Assembly (NCBI GenBank): GCA_003342895.1
Contig: PTFA01000011.1
Location: forward strand, 7,899,081 to 7,963,080
Direction: 5' to 3'
DNA length: 64,000 nucleotides
Source: Casuarius casuarius
Taxonomy: Eukaryota; Chordata; Aves; Casuariiformes; Casuariidae
The position numbers were made by a program, and so were the translations under genes. The notes under the pieces were generated by a model, which worked only from the letters and a program-made list of their open reading frames with translations, was not told the DNA's origin and ran no database searches. Below are positions 27,620 through 39,573 of this stretch, piece by piece. Position 1 is the first letter of the stretch; each line of letters opens with the position of its first letter.

Positions 27620-27785
27620 CTGGGGCAAGATTCAGATTTCGGTTCCCACCACTGCCCACAGGTGCTATAGCCGAGGGAGAGTTGACAGCAAGTCTCATGC
27701 CTTTGGGCAGCTCCTTAATATCTGTCCTGGCTCACATATCGTTTAAGTATGTATTACTTTCCTCGTCGTCACAGTGATGTCCCAG
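27620..27785 (+). repeat. MIR-like SINE remnant
   Basis: The order 'gattcagatttcggttccca', 'ccactgcccacagg', 'catgcctttgggcagctccttaatatctgt', then 'tttcctcgtcgtcacagtgatgt' follows a long stretch of the MIR core and its downstream part. It is the longest MIR-like copy I see here, although diverged. Confidence 0.55.
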
Positions 27786-28488
27786 GAGACTCATCCAGAG
27801 TTACCAATCCAGAGTCAGATTTCTGGATGCATAATCTGTAGACACTAGTGCCTTTCCTTAAATATAGCCCTATACAAAGCCATGGTCGGTGCCAAGACAG
27901 CAAAGACATGACCCCATCAAAAGCAACAGTGTCTGAGTTTGATAGTGCAAGCAGGAAGAACAGTCAGCTGAGACTTCATTCCTGTCTACCATGAAAAACT
28001 ACTAGAAAGTCACAAGGCCAAAAAGCAATCCTTCATTTGTTAGTATCAATTTCTCAAACTTGTTTTAAAGTTAAGTTTAAAGAATGATGTAGCTAATATT
28101 TTGTTTATCCAGAGCTCTGACATGACACTTCTCTTGCCAAAACCTTTGAAGTGCTCTACAGAAATCTTTAAATCTGACCAGTTCACGTATGAACACAATT
28201 CTCAGTGTTCGTATTCTCCGAATAAAAGAAAGCTAGGCTCTAGTCTAAAAGCTAAAAGATCAGTGTAAAAAAGAGTAGCTCCAATGATGATAAGCAAAAG
28301 CAAAATTCTTAACTTTTATTGTAGAAGAAATTTTGCAATGTTTTATTAAGAGAGAAAAAGACAGATACTAGATGGATTTTGTGGGACAGCAAATTTCATA
28401 GTTTTAAGAGTGGTTTCCAGATATTTTCTGATGGTGGTATTAGGCCTTAGAAGATGTTTGGAAAAGGTTCCTGTTAGTATATACATCG
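27786..28488. other. Unassigned DNA before the palindromic microsatellite
   Basis: No gene or recognised repeat is visible. The stretch is ordinary mixed sequence leading into the AT/CA tract. Confidence 0.55.
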
Positions 28489-28567
28489 ACAGTATATATA
28501 TATATACAGTGTATATATATATACACACACATATACATATACATATATATATATACACACACACACG

Positions 28568-28607
<40 letters not shown>

Positions 28608-28664
28608 CGTGTGTGTGTGTGTATATATATATACAGTACATATATACAAATATATATATATATA
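28489..28664. repeat. Compound TA/CA microsatellite with large near-palindrome
   Basis: The tract mixes (TA)n, (CA)n and (TG)n. At its centre a (TA)19 run (28569-28606) is bracketed by (AC)6-GC on the left and GC-(GT)7 on the right, and the symmetry continues into outer AT runs. The near-palindrome covers about 28544-28633, with the arms differing by one dinucleotide unit. Open frames here (Tyr/Ile/His/Thr repeats) are translations of the microsatellite, not genes. Such a tract can extrude a cruciform and is prone to length change and to assembly error. Confidence 0.95.
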
Positions 28665-30569
28665 CCGGAAAAGGTCTCAGTGTCTGCAGGGCTAACTTAG
28701 TGTTTTAGAATCAATGAAAAAAAAAATTTTCTCTTTATATGGGGCCACTCAGTTGTATAGTGCATAGTTCAGTTGACCGAGCATTTTCAGTCCACCTGCA
28801 AACAGGGAATGAAACCTGTGAAGTCAAAATTAATGAGAGACCCTAGTTACCCTAGAATGTGCTACTATTGTCAAATTGCCCACAATAACTGAAATAGCAA
28901 CCAGTACAAATCCTGTAATGGAAAAGAACCTTCTGTACTTTGAGTGATATTTGGCTTTCCAGGAAAAGATTACTTGGTTATTAAATTGCCTAAAGTTGAA
29001 GATGTAGCCTACACTTCTAATTTCGCTAGTACAGTTAAGCCAGCAAAACCATTATAATGTGGATTCAGCTTATACCAACTCTGTAAGCATTTTTTAAGAT
29101 TGAAGAAGCCTATTTTTAATGAGTTCCTTCAATCAAGAACAACAGAAAAATGAGGGTCTTGCTTGTTTGTTTGATTTGAGGAGAATTTTTCCCAAGGATG
29201 AGGAAAAAAGCATGCACAAAATCCTTCCTTTTCTTCACCATGCAATGGCTTTCTAGAAAGGAATATGATATTTAAGAGTGTGTGTGTATTTATGCACGTG
29301 AGTATTACACTAATTTAGAAATGCAGAATAAGGACCCCTATTTAAAGATATAAGAAAAAAAGGTGAAAAATTGCATTCCAGATGAAACTTTTAGAATCTC
29401 ATTAATAAAACTAACAGAAAAAAAATCATTTTTTTTATTTTAGAAGGTTTTTATCAGTTCTATTGTTTAGCTTTAAGTGTCTGATTCTGCAAAGCTAATA
29501 GTGCCTCAATTCTAGGTTTGCTTTTGTCATAGGGTATACTTTGAGTTTGTCTGACTGTGTTTACAGGTGTTTACTGCGGGATATTAAGCGTATACTGTTA
29601 TCATTACTTTTTGGAATTCCATTTGATTGTTAATTTTTTTTTTAATCAAACTAAGGTCCAAACCACAAAACAGAGAAAAGCTAAGTTTTTTTTGTCAGTT
29701 CTATAGATAATAGTGCTATAAAAAAATAATTCTTTAGGAATTAGATTGTGGGAACTTGTTGAACCACTGTAATTTGCTCAGCGTAAGTACCTTAACTAAC
29801 ACGAAAAACCCAAGTCCTACTCATATTTTGCAGCAAGAAAGAAGAGGCTCCTCTGTGCATGTGACAGGGTAGGGGAATGAGTCAGAGGTGCATGTGGTGG
29901 GCAGAAGGAAACATTACCATGCTGCTGGCCAGATTGAAAGATGAAAGAGTGGATACAAGGATCACAAATCAGTGTAGCTATGAAGTATTTCAGAGTTTTC
30001 CGAGTATCCCTGCTGAATTTATGCAAAGCACTGGCTGATGTGTGACCAGCTTGCCCTTTTGAATATTAGTCCACATTTTGAAAAGCTAAGCAGGCTTTAC
30101 AAAAGTGAATTTGCATAGTATAGCAATTTAGTCCACTTAACTTCTACAAAACAAGGTGAAGTGCTAACCAAGTCAATAACCTTTACAGATATTTTCTACT
30201 TAGCTGAGCCTTTCCATTTTGCTTGTGGTTTTGCCTTTTCACATTTGATCTCTGATACTTTAGTGAAAGGAACATGAGGCAAATCTCATGCACAGTGAGA
30301 CCTTGTGCCTGATTAGTCAATTTTTCAGGCTTTTAAATGCTCAATAAAAAGTACCCTGAAAATACTGAGTTCCTCAGTGCACTTAGACAGCTGAATAATC
30401 CTGAATTTGGCTGGGCTGAGATAGAATTGCTCAAGAGTTTAAGGTTTAAAATTTTCTGGGTTTAGCTCCATTAGGCCAGTATTTAAGAAAGTGCATACAT
30501 ATCTCTTATACCGTGTCTGACGAATGAATTATCTTGGAGTTGAAACGATTGAAGTAATAAATGTGTTCG
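28665..30569. other. Unassigned AT-rich DNA
   Basis: No gene or well-preserved repeat seen. Short poly-T and poly-A runs occur. The minus-strand frame at 29817-30026 has no recognisable product. Confidence 0.55.
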
Positions 30570-30904
30570 ATTATAACTGCAAAGGTCCTGGGTGCACTAA
30601 GAGGTCCTGCCTAGCCTCTCCGGGGACCCCCCCACAGCCCCTGCCCGTGGGCAGGGAGCCCCATCTCCAGCCTCAACCCCAGCCTCAGCCCCTCTCCACC
30701 CTCCCCTGGCCAGTCCCCAGCCCCAACCCAGTTCATCCCACCAGCTCAACCCCGTGGGACGGCGCCTGGGGCAGAGGCACAGTCGCCACTGAACTGCCTC
30801 ACTCGTCCCCCTCGTGCAGCCGCCCCGCTCCTGCCACTCCCCAAGAACAGGGCCATTTTCGTTGCTTAATGAACATTGTCAAAGAACAGCTTAAAATAGA
30901 GTGA
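30524..30904 (+). other. Open frame of 126 codons through a GC-rich island; not a supported gene
   Basis: The frame starts in AT-rich DNA and then crosses a sharply GC-rich insert at about 30570-30860, where it becomes proline-, serine- and glutamine-rich, with a degenerate QPQP stretch around residues 49-56. It returns to AT-rich sequence for its last 20 or so codons. No domain, signal peptide or membrane segment is visible. The lack of stops inside the island is explained by low A/T content, since stop codons are rare there. I recognise no family, and no splice or promoter context supports translation. Confidence 0.3.
30570..30862. repeat. GC-rich island of unknown origin
   Basis: About 290 bases of C-rich plus strand with repeated 'ccccagcctcagcccc'-like words and roughly ten CpGs, abruptly bounded by AT-rich DNA. 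It contains a perfect inverted repeat, CCTGCCC-GT-GGGCAGG, at 30640-30655. The minus strand has several runs of three to four G with short spacers at about 30675-30720. It may be a minisatellite-like sequence, a fragment of a GC-rich transposon 5' region or a small CpG island. I cannot choose between these from sequence alone. Confidence 0.55.
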
Positions 30905-33900
30905 CTATGTTTCCTAAGATAGGAAGAAGTGTGGGGAGGAGTTTTGTTTTACAAAAGCTTAATCTTGTTCTCTTTTTTCTTTTTTTTTTCTTTGACTAGG
31001 TTGATACATCGCTCTTACATCATGATTTAGTAACAGACATACAAAATTTCAGCATTTCAAGGAAACATTTCCCAAGTTGACTGAAATTGGAGCCATGCAG
31101 ATTTGTATATTTATTAAATAAATGAGAATAATTTTGAGACTTAGATTTTCTGTTCAAAGACTCATACGAACTTAATCCTCTCCCTTTTCCTAAAATCTCT
31201 TGAGAATAATTCTTTCCATAAAATTGTTTATTAGAATGTCAGAGAAGTCATGTAGAGATCACTTATTAGAGATCCTAGTTAAAAATTTTGCCAATGGACT
31301 TTGAGGCATGCTAACTTCAGTACCTTTTTGTATTTTAATATGCAAAAATATTTTTAAAATATACCTTTATTTAGTAACAAGTGAGCCATCTGCACTACAT
31401 ATAGACAAATAGCGTGTTCGGTGGAGAAGAGAATTATAGAATTTGAATAAGATGCATTTTAATTATAGTAATATTCCTGACAACAAAAATAGAAGTGTTT
31501 TCACATTCTCTTTTGATTTGCAGTCTGAGGTGAATTGATATTGTCTTCTGACAAAAGGTAAGGAATGCTTTAGAAAGTGTCTCTAACATTGCCTGTTGTG
31601 TGTTACTGTCAGTGAATGCCAGCTCACTTTTTTTTTTTTTTGCATTTATCTGAGTATTTTTTCTCACAGAATTAGTGAACAGAGGTTAAGTGTTTGTACA
31701 ACATATATCTATTTTAATGTAGGTCGACGATCATGATAGATCTGAATCACTTTTTTTGTCACTATGCTGTTTTACAATTGTCAGCATGGACTAATACATT
31801 AATATTTCATCTTTGGACATTAGGATCAAAAACAATTAGTTAATAAATATAAATAAGTACAATTACTATGTTAGTCCCATATATGTTGGCAACACAGATG
31901 AGTGCCAGTGCTTTGGATGTGTAGTGCTGTCACGTTTCAGGATTGTAATGCTTTCAGTATTAGAGGCAATGAACTGTCTGCACAATCCCTATTATTATTT
32001 TGAGTTCAGCTGCAAAATCTTTTTTAACAATAGAGAGGAGGCTATAGCTTGAATATTCACTGTGCAGAGTTCTCAATGGACTACTGAAGGTAGGAAGGGA
32101 AATTAACCTTTCTAAACTAAATTAGCCCTCATGAATATGGCTTTTTCCTTCCTTCATCATGTAACAACCATAGTTTACATGTAAGCCAAATTGAATAGCC
32201 ACATGAATGCAAAATATTCTTTTTACTTCAACAAGTGATGGATGTTTACAAAGGTTTTGCTCTCTGCTTTTGGTAGGGTAGTAAAAGTAACTGGCTGCTT
32301 AAGAGGCCTTAGCTGAAATGTTCTGGTCCCTTTAAGACTTTGATTTCAGTTAAGAGTACCTTTTAGTTTTGGTCAAAGTGTATTAGCAATTTGATTAAAT
32401 TTCTCTCTGTCTCTCTCTGACAATGCCCTTAACTGCTTCTGTTGGTTTACTGTATTAAAGGCTCATCAGAGTTATGGCTCCTGACTTAAGCGTTTATTAA
32501 CCATCCCTGGAGAGCACCACAGGAGGTGCATCCACGGTGCTGATGCCCCTCTGCAACCTTGTTTTATGGAGCAGGTCAGCACTACATCTATTGCACTGGC
32601 CTTTGTAGGCCAGCAATTCCACTCCAAGACTTTTGAAGTGTCAGGGACCTCACACTGCCCATTTGACCTGTGACAACTGACTCGTGAGCAAGGAGGAAAC
32701 TTCCCTGGACAAATTCTCATTTTAAGACATGCTTGAAGTAGTCCTTGAAGGCACCTATGTGTGGTCTTGGAACAGTAGCAGTTTCACAGAGTGAAACATA
32801 GTGACATCACTATTAGCTATGCACATTTTTTTTCTCCTTTCATTAATATTTTAAATCAACAGTCAAAGCTACTGGTATAGTGGTAAATACAACCGTAGGC
32901 AAACTTCCTGCTTGGTATATTCAGACAATGGATTAATTTGGTATTGCCCATATTAGTCATGCATAAACTCTTTTTACTTATATGTAGCCTGACTGCACTG
33001 CTAGTCGCGGCAATATAAAATTAGTGTGAAAGCAGACTCATGGACTATAGTTATAAAGGAAATATTTGTGCATAATACCAACTCACTTGACTGTATATCC
33101 CTGATTAGATAGTAGGTGCACTTCTACTATTAATGAAGTATATATTTCTTTACAAAAACAGAAAATTATTATTTGCTATTCCTGTCTTACAGGATAAACA
33201 TATCTACATGTATTAAAAATATATTTTGTAGACACAAGTCTAAAAAAAGAGATATGATAAAAAACTCTATAATTTGAGCAAAAACTTGGAAATTGATCTA
33301 ATCTTGGATTTTTAGATTTTTTTGTCCTCCTTCAGAGTGAAAAACAAAGCTTTTTTTCCTCTGTCTTTTCCATAACCTCCTCTGGTGTTTATCTACATGC
33401 AGTCATCTAACTGTATTTAATGATTAATCATTTGATCTGAGCAAAAGTGATCTTTTTAATGAGTAGTAGCACTGCTGCACCATGTTTATGCTTTTGGATG
33501 ATAGGTCATTTTTTATTTATTATTTGCTTTCATTATAAAGAGTTTGGGAGAGATGTTTATCAGGACAATTAGTGACCCTAGGGTTCTTTTGGATACGAAA
33601 ACAAGCCAAAACAAAATTATAACATGCCAGCATGCCTCCCATCAGCTGTAGCATGTTCTCGGTGTGCTCAGAAAACATGCTTCTTTGCCAGGAACATCTG
33701 GCTTTTGAAAAGCTGATAATAAGTTTGCATTTCCTTTAACAAAAGCAGAAAAGAATTACAAACCCAGGAGTAACTTGTACAGTTTTTTGGAAGCAGAAGC
33801 AGTTTCATTTTCCTTAGGGATGAAGAACAGAATGAGAAGGATTTGCCAGTAAATCTAACCTAAAAAAATTATTCTGTAGATATATAGTGCTACAGGTCAG

Positions 33901-36737
33901 AGAAAACTTGCTTCCACATAGTCTTCCATTACCTTACTTCATAATATTCACAAAACCACGAAAATGCTGGTAAATGCAAGTGGAAGTAGTTCTGCAAACA
34001 CCAGAAGCTACGATTTTTATCTTGATTTGCATAATAGGTTGGCACCTATATAGAGCAATCATGAAGCAATGAGATAGCTTTTTGAAAATGTTATCACTCT
34101 AGAAGAAATTTTTCTTATTCTTTCTGCAGAATAATAAGAGAAACACTTACCACAAAAAGAAACTTTTTTTTTTTTCCTAAATTCTCTAGAGCTGGACTCG
34201 ACTAGCAGTTTAAGCACATGTCTAGTTCCAAAGTCATGGTTAGGTTCACAGAGGGATTACTCCTATGATTTAGGTTTTGCATGTACCAAAGTAAGTTGCT
34301 GAATCAGGGGTCATGCTCTGCACATACAAGACTACCCATACTAGTTCCATCTGTGATGCAAATGTTGCTGCCTGTAAGTTATAGGAAAGAGGTCTTTTAA
34401 TTCTATCCATAGCGCAGTATTTCACCACCAGAATCTAGCACATTTTTTTTTTGCTTTTCAAATAGTTTAGATTTTTGGCCATTATCAAGTGCACTTTATC
34501 CTCTCTGAAGCAGAACATATTGCCTTCTGATGATTATTCTTAACTTTCTCTGAAGCCCAGGCAAGCTGAATGCATCCAGGGCAACGAAATGAAGCTCTGT
34601 GTTTGTCCCATGGCACTGAGGATCTCATTTTCCAGAAAAACTGTGAAATAAGCACCAGAATGAGTCATCAACCAGCTATCTTTGCGGTGCAGGAGTAGCT
34701 TACCAATAAAAGAAGCAGACTTCATAAATCACCTGTGCATACTTTTGTAGTTCTGAATTACAAAACTTTGCACAAAGATGCATGCTAAGTAGTAGCAAAA
34801 GTATTGTCAGGGCCTCAGTCCAAGGGAAAACTCTGATCTTGTCTCTGTGGGTATATAGGTTTGTCTTTACTAGAACCTATAGGCTTCTGCTATGTACCAC
34901 ACAGTTATCTGGATAGCAATATGAAGGCTAACTACAATCAGATCCTATGCAGAGCAGGAAAGCTAAGACTTTGCTCCTCAGTCCCAAAATGCTGTTATGT
35001 AGGCAGCCCTGTGTTTGTACATGAGGAATGAGGCAAAGAGTGAGTTAAGTATCATCAAATGCATCGTCATTTTTATGACAACCAAAGCTTCCATTTCTTG
35101 CTTATGCGGGGGCAAAACCTCAAAGACTGCAGCAAAATCAGTAGTTGGGTATCTTTTGGAAATTATCAGTAACTTGTGAATATGGATCAGAATTTAATGT
35201 ACTAAATATGTATACTTTGTGAGCATGTTCATCCAACGTGCATCACTAGCAATGTTAGTTGTTTGTAGAAATTAGGTGCAGTTTACCTCTGGAAGAATAT
35301 TCAAGCCTGCTGGTTTTTTGACCAGGTGATTAATGTAACCACTATTAAGATAATTTATTTAGTATCCAGAGATACTTTCCTTGATAACTATCCTGAGATA
35401 GTTTCCTTGTTGTTTCTTTGCTTGCTCTGTTTTCCCAATTATTCAGCAGAAATCTGCCTCCTTTTTAGAGATCTGTACATTCTTCATTTACATAATTGAG
35501 TGAACTATGGTTTGTGGCATTTGGATAGGAAAAGACTTTATAAAATATTGATATTTAGAGACATTTGAAGAATTACCAATCAACTTCTAATTAAATCTCA
35601 CAAGAAATATTATATTCAGTGATGGGCATAACACCAAGTTCCTTAAAGTTACATTCCTACTGTAATTGTTATCATTTGCCATTTTCATCCCATTACCTTT
35701 TTTCCATTTTTCATTTCTACTTTGATCATCTGTCTTGGCAAAGTCTCAGTTCAACAAAGCACTGATACGTGCGTTTAACTTTTAAGCATTGGATTATCTC
35801 ATTAGCCAGTTGCACTTGAGCTCATGCTAACAGCCTCCAGTTCTGGAATATACAGAAGTATGCAATGTTTTCTTAATCAAGATGGAACGAATGGCCCAGT
35901 GCCCTTAACATAGCCCTAGCATTAGGCCCTGCTAAAGCACTTAACCAGGTTTGATGTTTCAAGTATTGACCTGGGCCAACAGAAGCCCGTGGAAAAACAG
36001 AATTCATGACACACTTTGATAATATAATCAGTCATGGAGATATAAAAAGAAGTGGGGGGAAAAGAGAAAAATGTAAGTTATGGAGTGGTTCTGTGAGACA
36101 AATCCTATCAAAACTTTTGAATTTTTTTTCAGAGTGAATGTATCAGTCTGTGAAGTGATCTTTCGTAGGCCACAGTTTCGTGAGATGCTGCCTCTAGCAG
36201 CAGTATTGACTTGAGAAATTCCCGCCTCTGGTTGTTTTCCTCTGCCCCCCCCAGTGGATAATATTATCGTTATGTCATGCAATGGCGAAACCTAGACCAC
36301 TTCAGTGCACTGATTCCAACCTCAGCCCTTTACTCCAACCAAGTTTGTAGCTTGGACACACAGTTTTCTTGGCATAACTAAAGGGCTGGTACTTTACATG
36401 CGGAGATGTGAATGGAAAAAGGACTGAGAAGTTTCAGGTAAACAGGAGGAATTCATTACACTGGCATTGCTACAGGAGACAGCCTCAGCGGCAAAGAAAT
36501 GGGACACTTTTTTGCTTTAATCTTTGCATGGCCAGCTACAATGCCTGCTTTTTGGTTCTTTCAACAAAACTGTCAAACATAAACCACAGATGGAGGGAAA
36601 TTCTGCATCTGCTGATGGAGTCAGGACACTAAATAGCTGTTCACTCATGGATTGCTCCGTTGATTTTACAGGATACTGGCTCTCATCTCCAGTTTGGGAT
36701 ACCGTCTGGCTAGACTACCACTGCCACTGGTTGTCAT
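30863..36737. other. Unassigned AT-rich DNA
   Basis: No gene is supported. Minus-strand frames at 31434-31667, 32472-32720, 34540-34725 and 36028-36282 and plus-strand frames at 36408-36742 show no recognisable protein. The 32472-32720 region is slightly richer in GC than its neighbours, but I cannot assign it. Confidence 0.55.
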
Positions 36738-37002
36738 CATAAGAACAGAAGAACGCAAGAAGGACCACAGTGGATTCGCCCAGCCAGGTATGTCACAGAC
36801 CATGCCCTGTGTCCCACAGCAGGCAATGGCAGGTGCTTAAGGAAGAGTGTAGAAGGACCAGCATGTTATGATAACCTTCCATGAGCACTCTTACACTCTT
36901 CAGTAAACCGAAGTTCAGAAATTTCCATTGTCAGGGGCAGTATTTTTGTATTTAATAGCATTAGGTCGATGATTCTTCTATGATTTTTGTAATTTTTGTA
37001 CA
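36738..37002 (-). mobile_element. Older CR1-like LINE, 3' end fragment
   Basis: The plus strand starts 'ataagaacagaagaacgcaa', the reverse complement of the TTCTTATG-type octamer tail found on some amniote CR1 families (well known from turtles and crocodilians). It continues with 'gcaggcaatggcaggtgctt', a decayed 'ccatgagcactcttacac' block and 'tatttaatagcattaggtcg...ttcttctatga', the order seen in that family's 3' UTR. It is diverged and non-coding. Compared with the avian CR1 near 1.4 kb it is clearly older. The inner end is approximate. Confidence 0.65.
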
Positions 37003-37846
37003 GATGTGCTGCGTAGTGCCAGGTCTCAAGATCATTCAGAAACAAGCCTCAGGCTTAGCAGGTCAGAGCCTGAAAGCTTTTTCCACACTGTGGTCTTGAA
37101 GTGTATCTTTTAAATTATTTTTATGATGAAAGAAGGATCCTTTTTAGGTAGTAGTAGCTATTTCAGTCTTTGAAGGATTCTTTCCACATTTCATCTTAGC
37201 ATTACTTATTTGTGTCTTGTTTGCAACTCTACATATATATTGGAATATAAAATATATAATAATAATATATGTATAACCATATAATAGTAATACATAGTAC
37301 AACAGCAATGATAATAATTAATGATGCATAATAATAATATAAAATAGAATAAATAAATGTCAGACTTTCTGCTTGTACTTTTGTACCTCCACTCATACTT
37401 GAGATTTTGTAAGCAATCAATAAGCAGAGAATGAAATTTATTCTTCCCAGCCTGTACTAGTGTGAGGGAAGTTAGTTTCTGTGATTCTGGAAGGAAGTGA
37501 CTGATAGCATTGTCTCGAGCCAAGTATAAATGGAGCGGCTGCAATGCATGCTACCACAAAGCAGTTTATAGGTCTGCGGTCATGAACCACTATGCTGTAT
37601 TACAACCATTTAATGGCAATTGAGTGATCAAGACAGTATTCTATTTAGAGCTGTATCTTCATACAGTAATAGAGTAGCTTTTTCTAATTAAGGGAACATT
37701 AGAGGACTGCACTTTGGTTAATGGTATCAGTTAAAAAGGCAAATGACAATTTTTAACGTGACTTATTCCCAGCTTGACAAAATGTACTGGAAATAACTGA
37801 TTCAGCCTCTAGGCATACAAGCTCCTTCTTTCATTAAGCCCTCAGC
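37003..37846. other. Unassigned DNA with an AT-rich tract
   Basis: Contains a degenerate ATA/TAATAA tract at about 37232-37355, which accounts for the Tyr/Ile-rich minus-strand frames seen here (37206-37544 and 37229-37420). No gene is supported. The solo LTR follows directly. Confidence 0.55.
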
Positions 37847-38118
37847 TGTTGGGGACCAAGATAGAATGATGCTGTGTAAGACAGCAGAGAATCTTTAAGG
37901 CAGAAAGTAATGATGTGATAACTATGATTTGTGGCCAGAATGCGTGCACGTAAGTTGCCAGTGATCATGTGCCTTCTTGCCTACGTGCCAGCAGCTGTGG
38001 TGGGTCTGTCCTGCTGGACTGTCCTGCCCGCCTGCCAGGGATCAGGAGATGTCTTCCTACCTATCACAAGATGCCACAATGCCTAGGAGATACTTGGAGG
38101 AGTGGCTGAGCTCGATTG

Positions 38119-38126
38119 CTATATAA
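38119..38126 (+). promoter_or_regulatory. TATA box of the solo LTR
   Basis: The sequence ctatataa lies about 80 bases before the LTR end and about 20 bases before the AGTAAA signal, a normal place for the U3 promoter of a compact LTR. Whether it still drives transcription cannot be told. Confidence 0.6.
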
Positions 38127-38143
38127 CCAGCCATTGTGTTTTC

Positions 38144-38149
38144 AGTAAA
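38144..38149 (+). promoter_or_regulatory. Polyadenylation-type signal of the solo LTR
   Basis: AGTAAA, a known variant of AATAAA, about 50 bases before the LTR end. It fits the R region of the element. Confidence 0.5.
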
Positions 38150-39028
38150 GGATCTTTTGCACTACCCTACCTGAGCTCCGTGTCGTTGTATGCCACACTC
38201 GGCAGTTTGGCTTATTTGAGTTAAAGTGTCAAAGGTTTTCTGTGGGAATGTTGAAGGGACCCCAGGAGCAGCGTGAAGGCAAATGGCCTTTGGTGGAATC
38301 CCAGAGTCCAGGGTCACGGGAATATATACCTAGAGCTGCCCTGCGGAGCCTGCCCAGGAGGTCCTGAGCACTCTTGGTTGCGCCTTTAGCTTAACAGATA
38401 AACCACAGCTCTCAAACGTCCCTTGTTTCAGGAAAGTGAGGCCCTACCTATCTCAGAGTTCCCAATATTTCTGAAAACATACAGCACTTTCTCTGCAGAG
38501 CCAGTGTTGAAAATGATTGATGTCAGAATGCAGGAATGGGTAGTCTGAGGTTATAGGATAAATCATTTACGGTAGTATACTGAGTTCCACAATGCTTTTA
38601 ATTTCCTTTGTGAACCATTTTATTTTGTGCTTATTCCCTTACGCATTGCATCCCACAGTGGGGCTTAGCAGGTTAAGCAGCACAAGCCTTCTGTACAATT
38701 CAGAATATGACAGTAAAGTATCATTGGCTGTCAGCTCTTCAGTCACCCGAGAAATAGTAAATCTTTAAATGGCTTTACTGTGCTGCATTTTCTACATGTT
38801 ACAAGATTTGAAAAAAAAAACCAACTATTATTGTAGAAAATGTTTTCATTACAATATTGATATATTGTTCTCTTCCTCTCTAGCATTTCAGTTTCATATT
38901 AGGATCAAGTATTTTGGTTGAAGAGAAAAAGAGAAGATCATTACAACTTATATGAGTGATCAGTTCATTTTCCATTTATTTATTATCAGACTAGCATGAT
39001 AGATTAGTGGGAACACAGTAGGTGGCAA

Positions 39029-39090
39029 AATTATATATATATATTAGTATATGTATATATATGTATTTTTTTGTATATATATATATAATT
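39029..39090. repeat. AT microsatellite with 16-bp inverted repeat
   Basis: Arms at 39029-39044 and 39075-39090 are perfect inverted copies (aattatatatatatat and its complement) separated by about 30 bases of AT-rich loop. A cruciform or stem-loop is possible, though pure AT repeats give this symmetry easily. Confidence 0.75.
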
Positions 39091-39122
39091 AAGAGAGCAC
39101 TAGCTACCAAACTCAGATGGTC

Positions 39123-39144
39123 AAAAAAAAAAAAAAAAAAAAAA
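39123..39144. repeat. A22 homopolymer
   Basis: Uninterrupted run of 22 A. It does not follow any retroposed gene body that I can recognise, so I do not read it as a processed pseudogene tail. Confidence 0.9.
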
Positions 39145-39573
39145 GCTTTCTTTTTAAAGGAAAAAGTAAGCTTATTACCCTACAGGATGTCAGAGAAAAA
39201 CAGTAAGATATGACAATACTGTATCCTGTAGCCTCAAATACCAGAATTTCACATCTTTTCTTGAGGGAGGGAAATATTATTTGAGAGGAAGGGTTGATTA
39301 AACATGTATGCATATCTGGAACTGATCATGTTAATTATTCTTCCATACATCTAGTGTTTCATTTCATTATATTTGCAGAATACATCCTAATACTTGAATT
39401 GTTATTTTATATCCATCAAATCTCTCTTCTGACTTAACCTCCTTCCTCTAAATCCTACATTACAATCATAAGATCTACTCTGTATACTACATTTATACTG
39501 TATACTGCAACTTTGTGTGAAGTTATACTTTGATTCTTTTGAGGGAGGCTATTGTTCGTTTCTTTGTTTTCTC

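Larger units (their letters stand above)
37847..38197 (+). mobile_element. Solo LTR of an endogenous retrovirus
   Basis: A 351-base element starting TGTTGG and ending GCCACA, so it carries the TG...CA ends of retroviral LTRs. It is flanked by a 6-base direct repeat with one transition (ctcagc at 37841-37846, ctcggc at 38198-38203). Inside, a TATA box (ctatataa, 38119-38126) is followed by an AGTAAA polyadenylation-type signal (38144-38149) and a short U5-like tail, which sets the plus orientation. The six-base duplication fits alpha/beta-type (class II) retroviruses. No gag, pol or env remnant and no second LTR are seen on either side, so this is a solo LTR left by recombination. The virus family is not identified. 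Confidence 0.8.

Noticed and set aside
28346..28649. Three overlapping frames on both strands with Tyr/Ile/His/Thr repeats
   Set aside because: They are translations of the TA/CA/TG microsatellite.
38198..39000. Retroviral leader or gag sequence after the LTR
   Set aside because: No primer-binding site next to the LTR end and no gag-like frame. The 6-base flanking repeat fits a solo LTR instead.
39123..39144. A22 run as the tail of a processed pseudogene
   Set aside because: Upstream sequence is an AT microsatellite with no gene-derived body, and I saw no target duplication.
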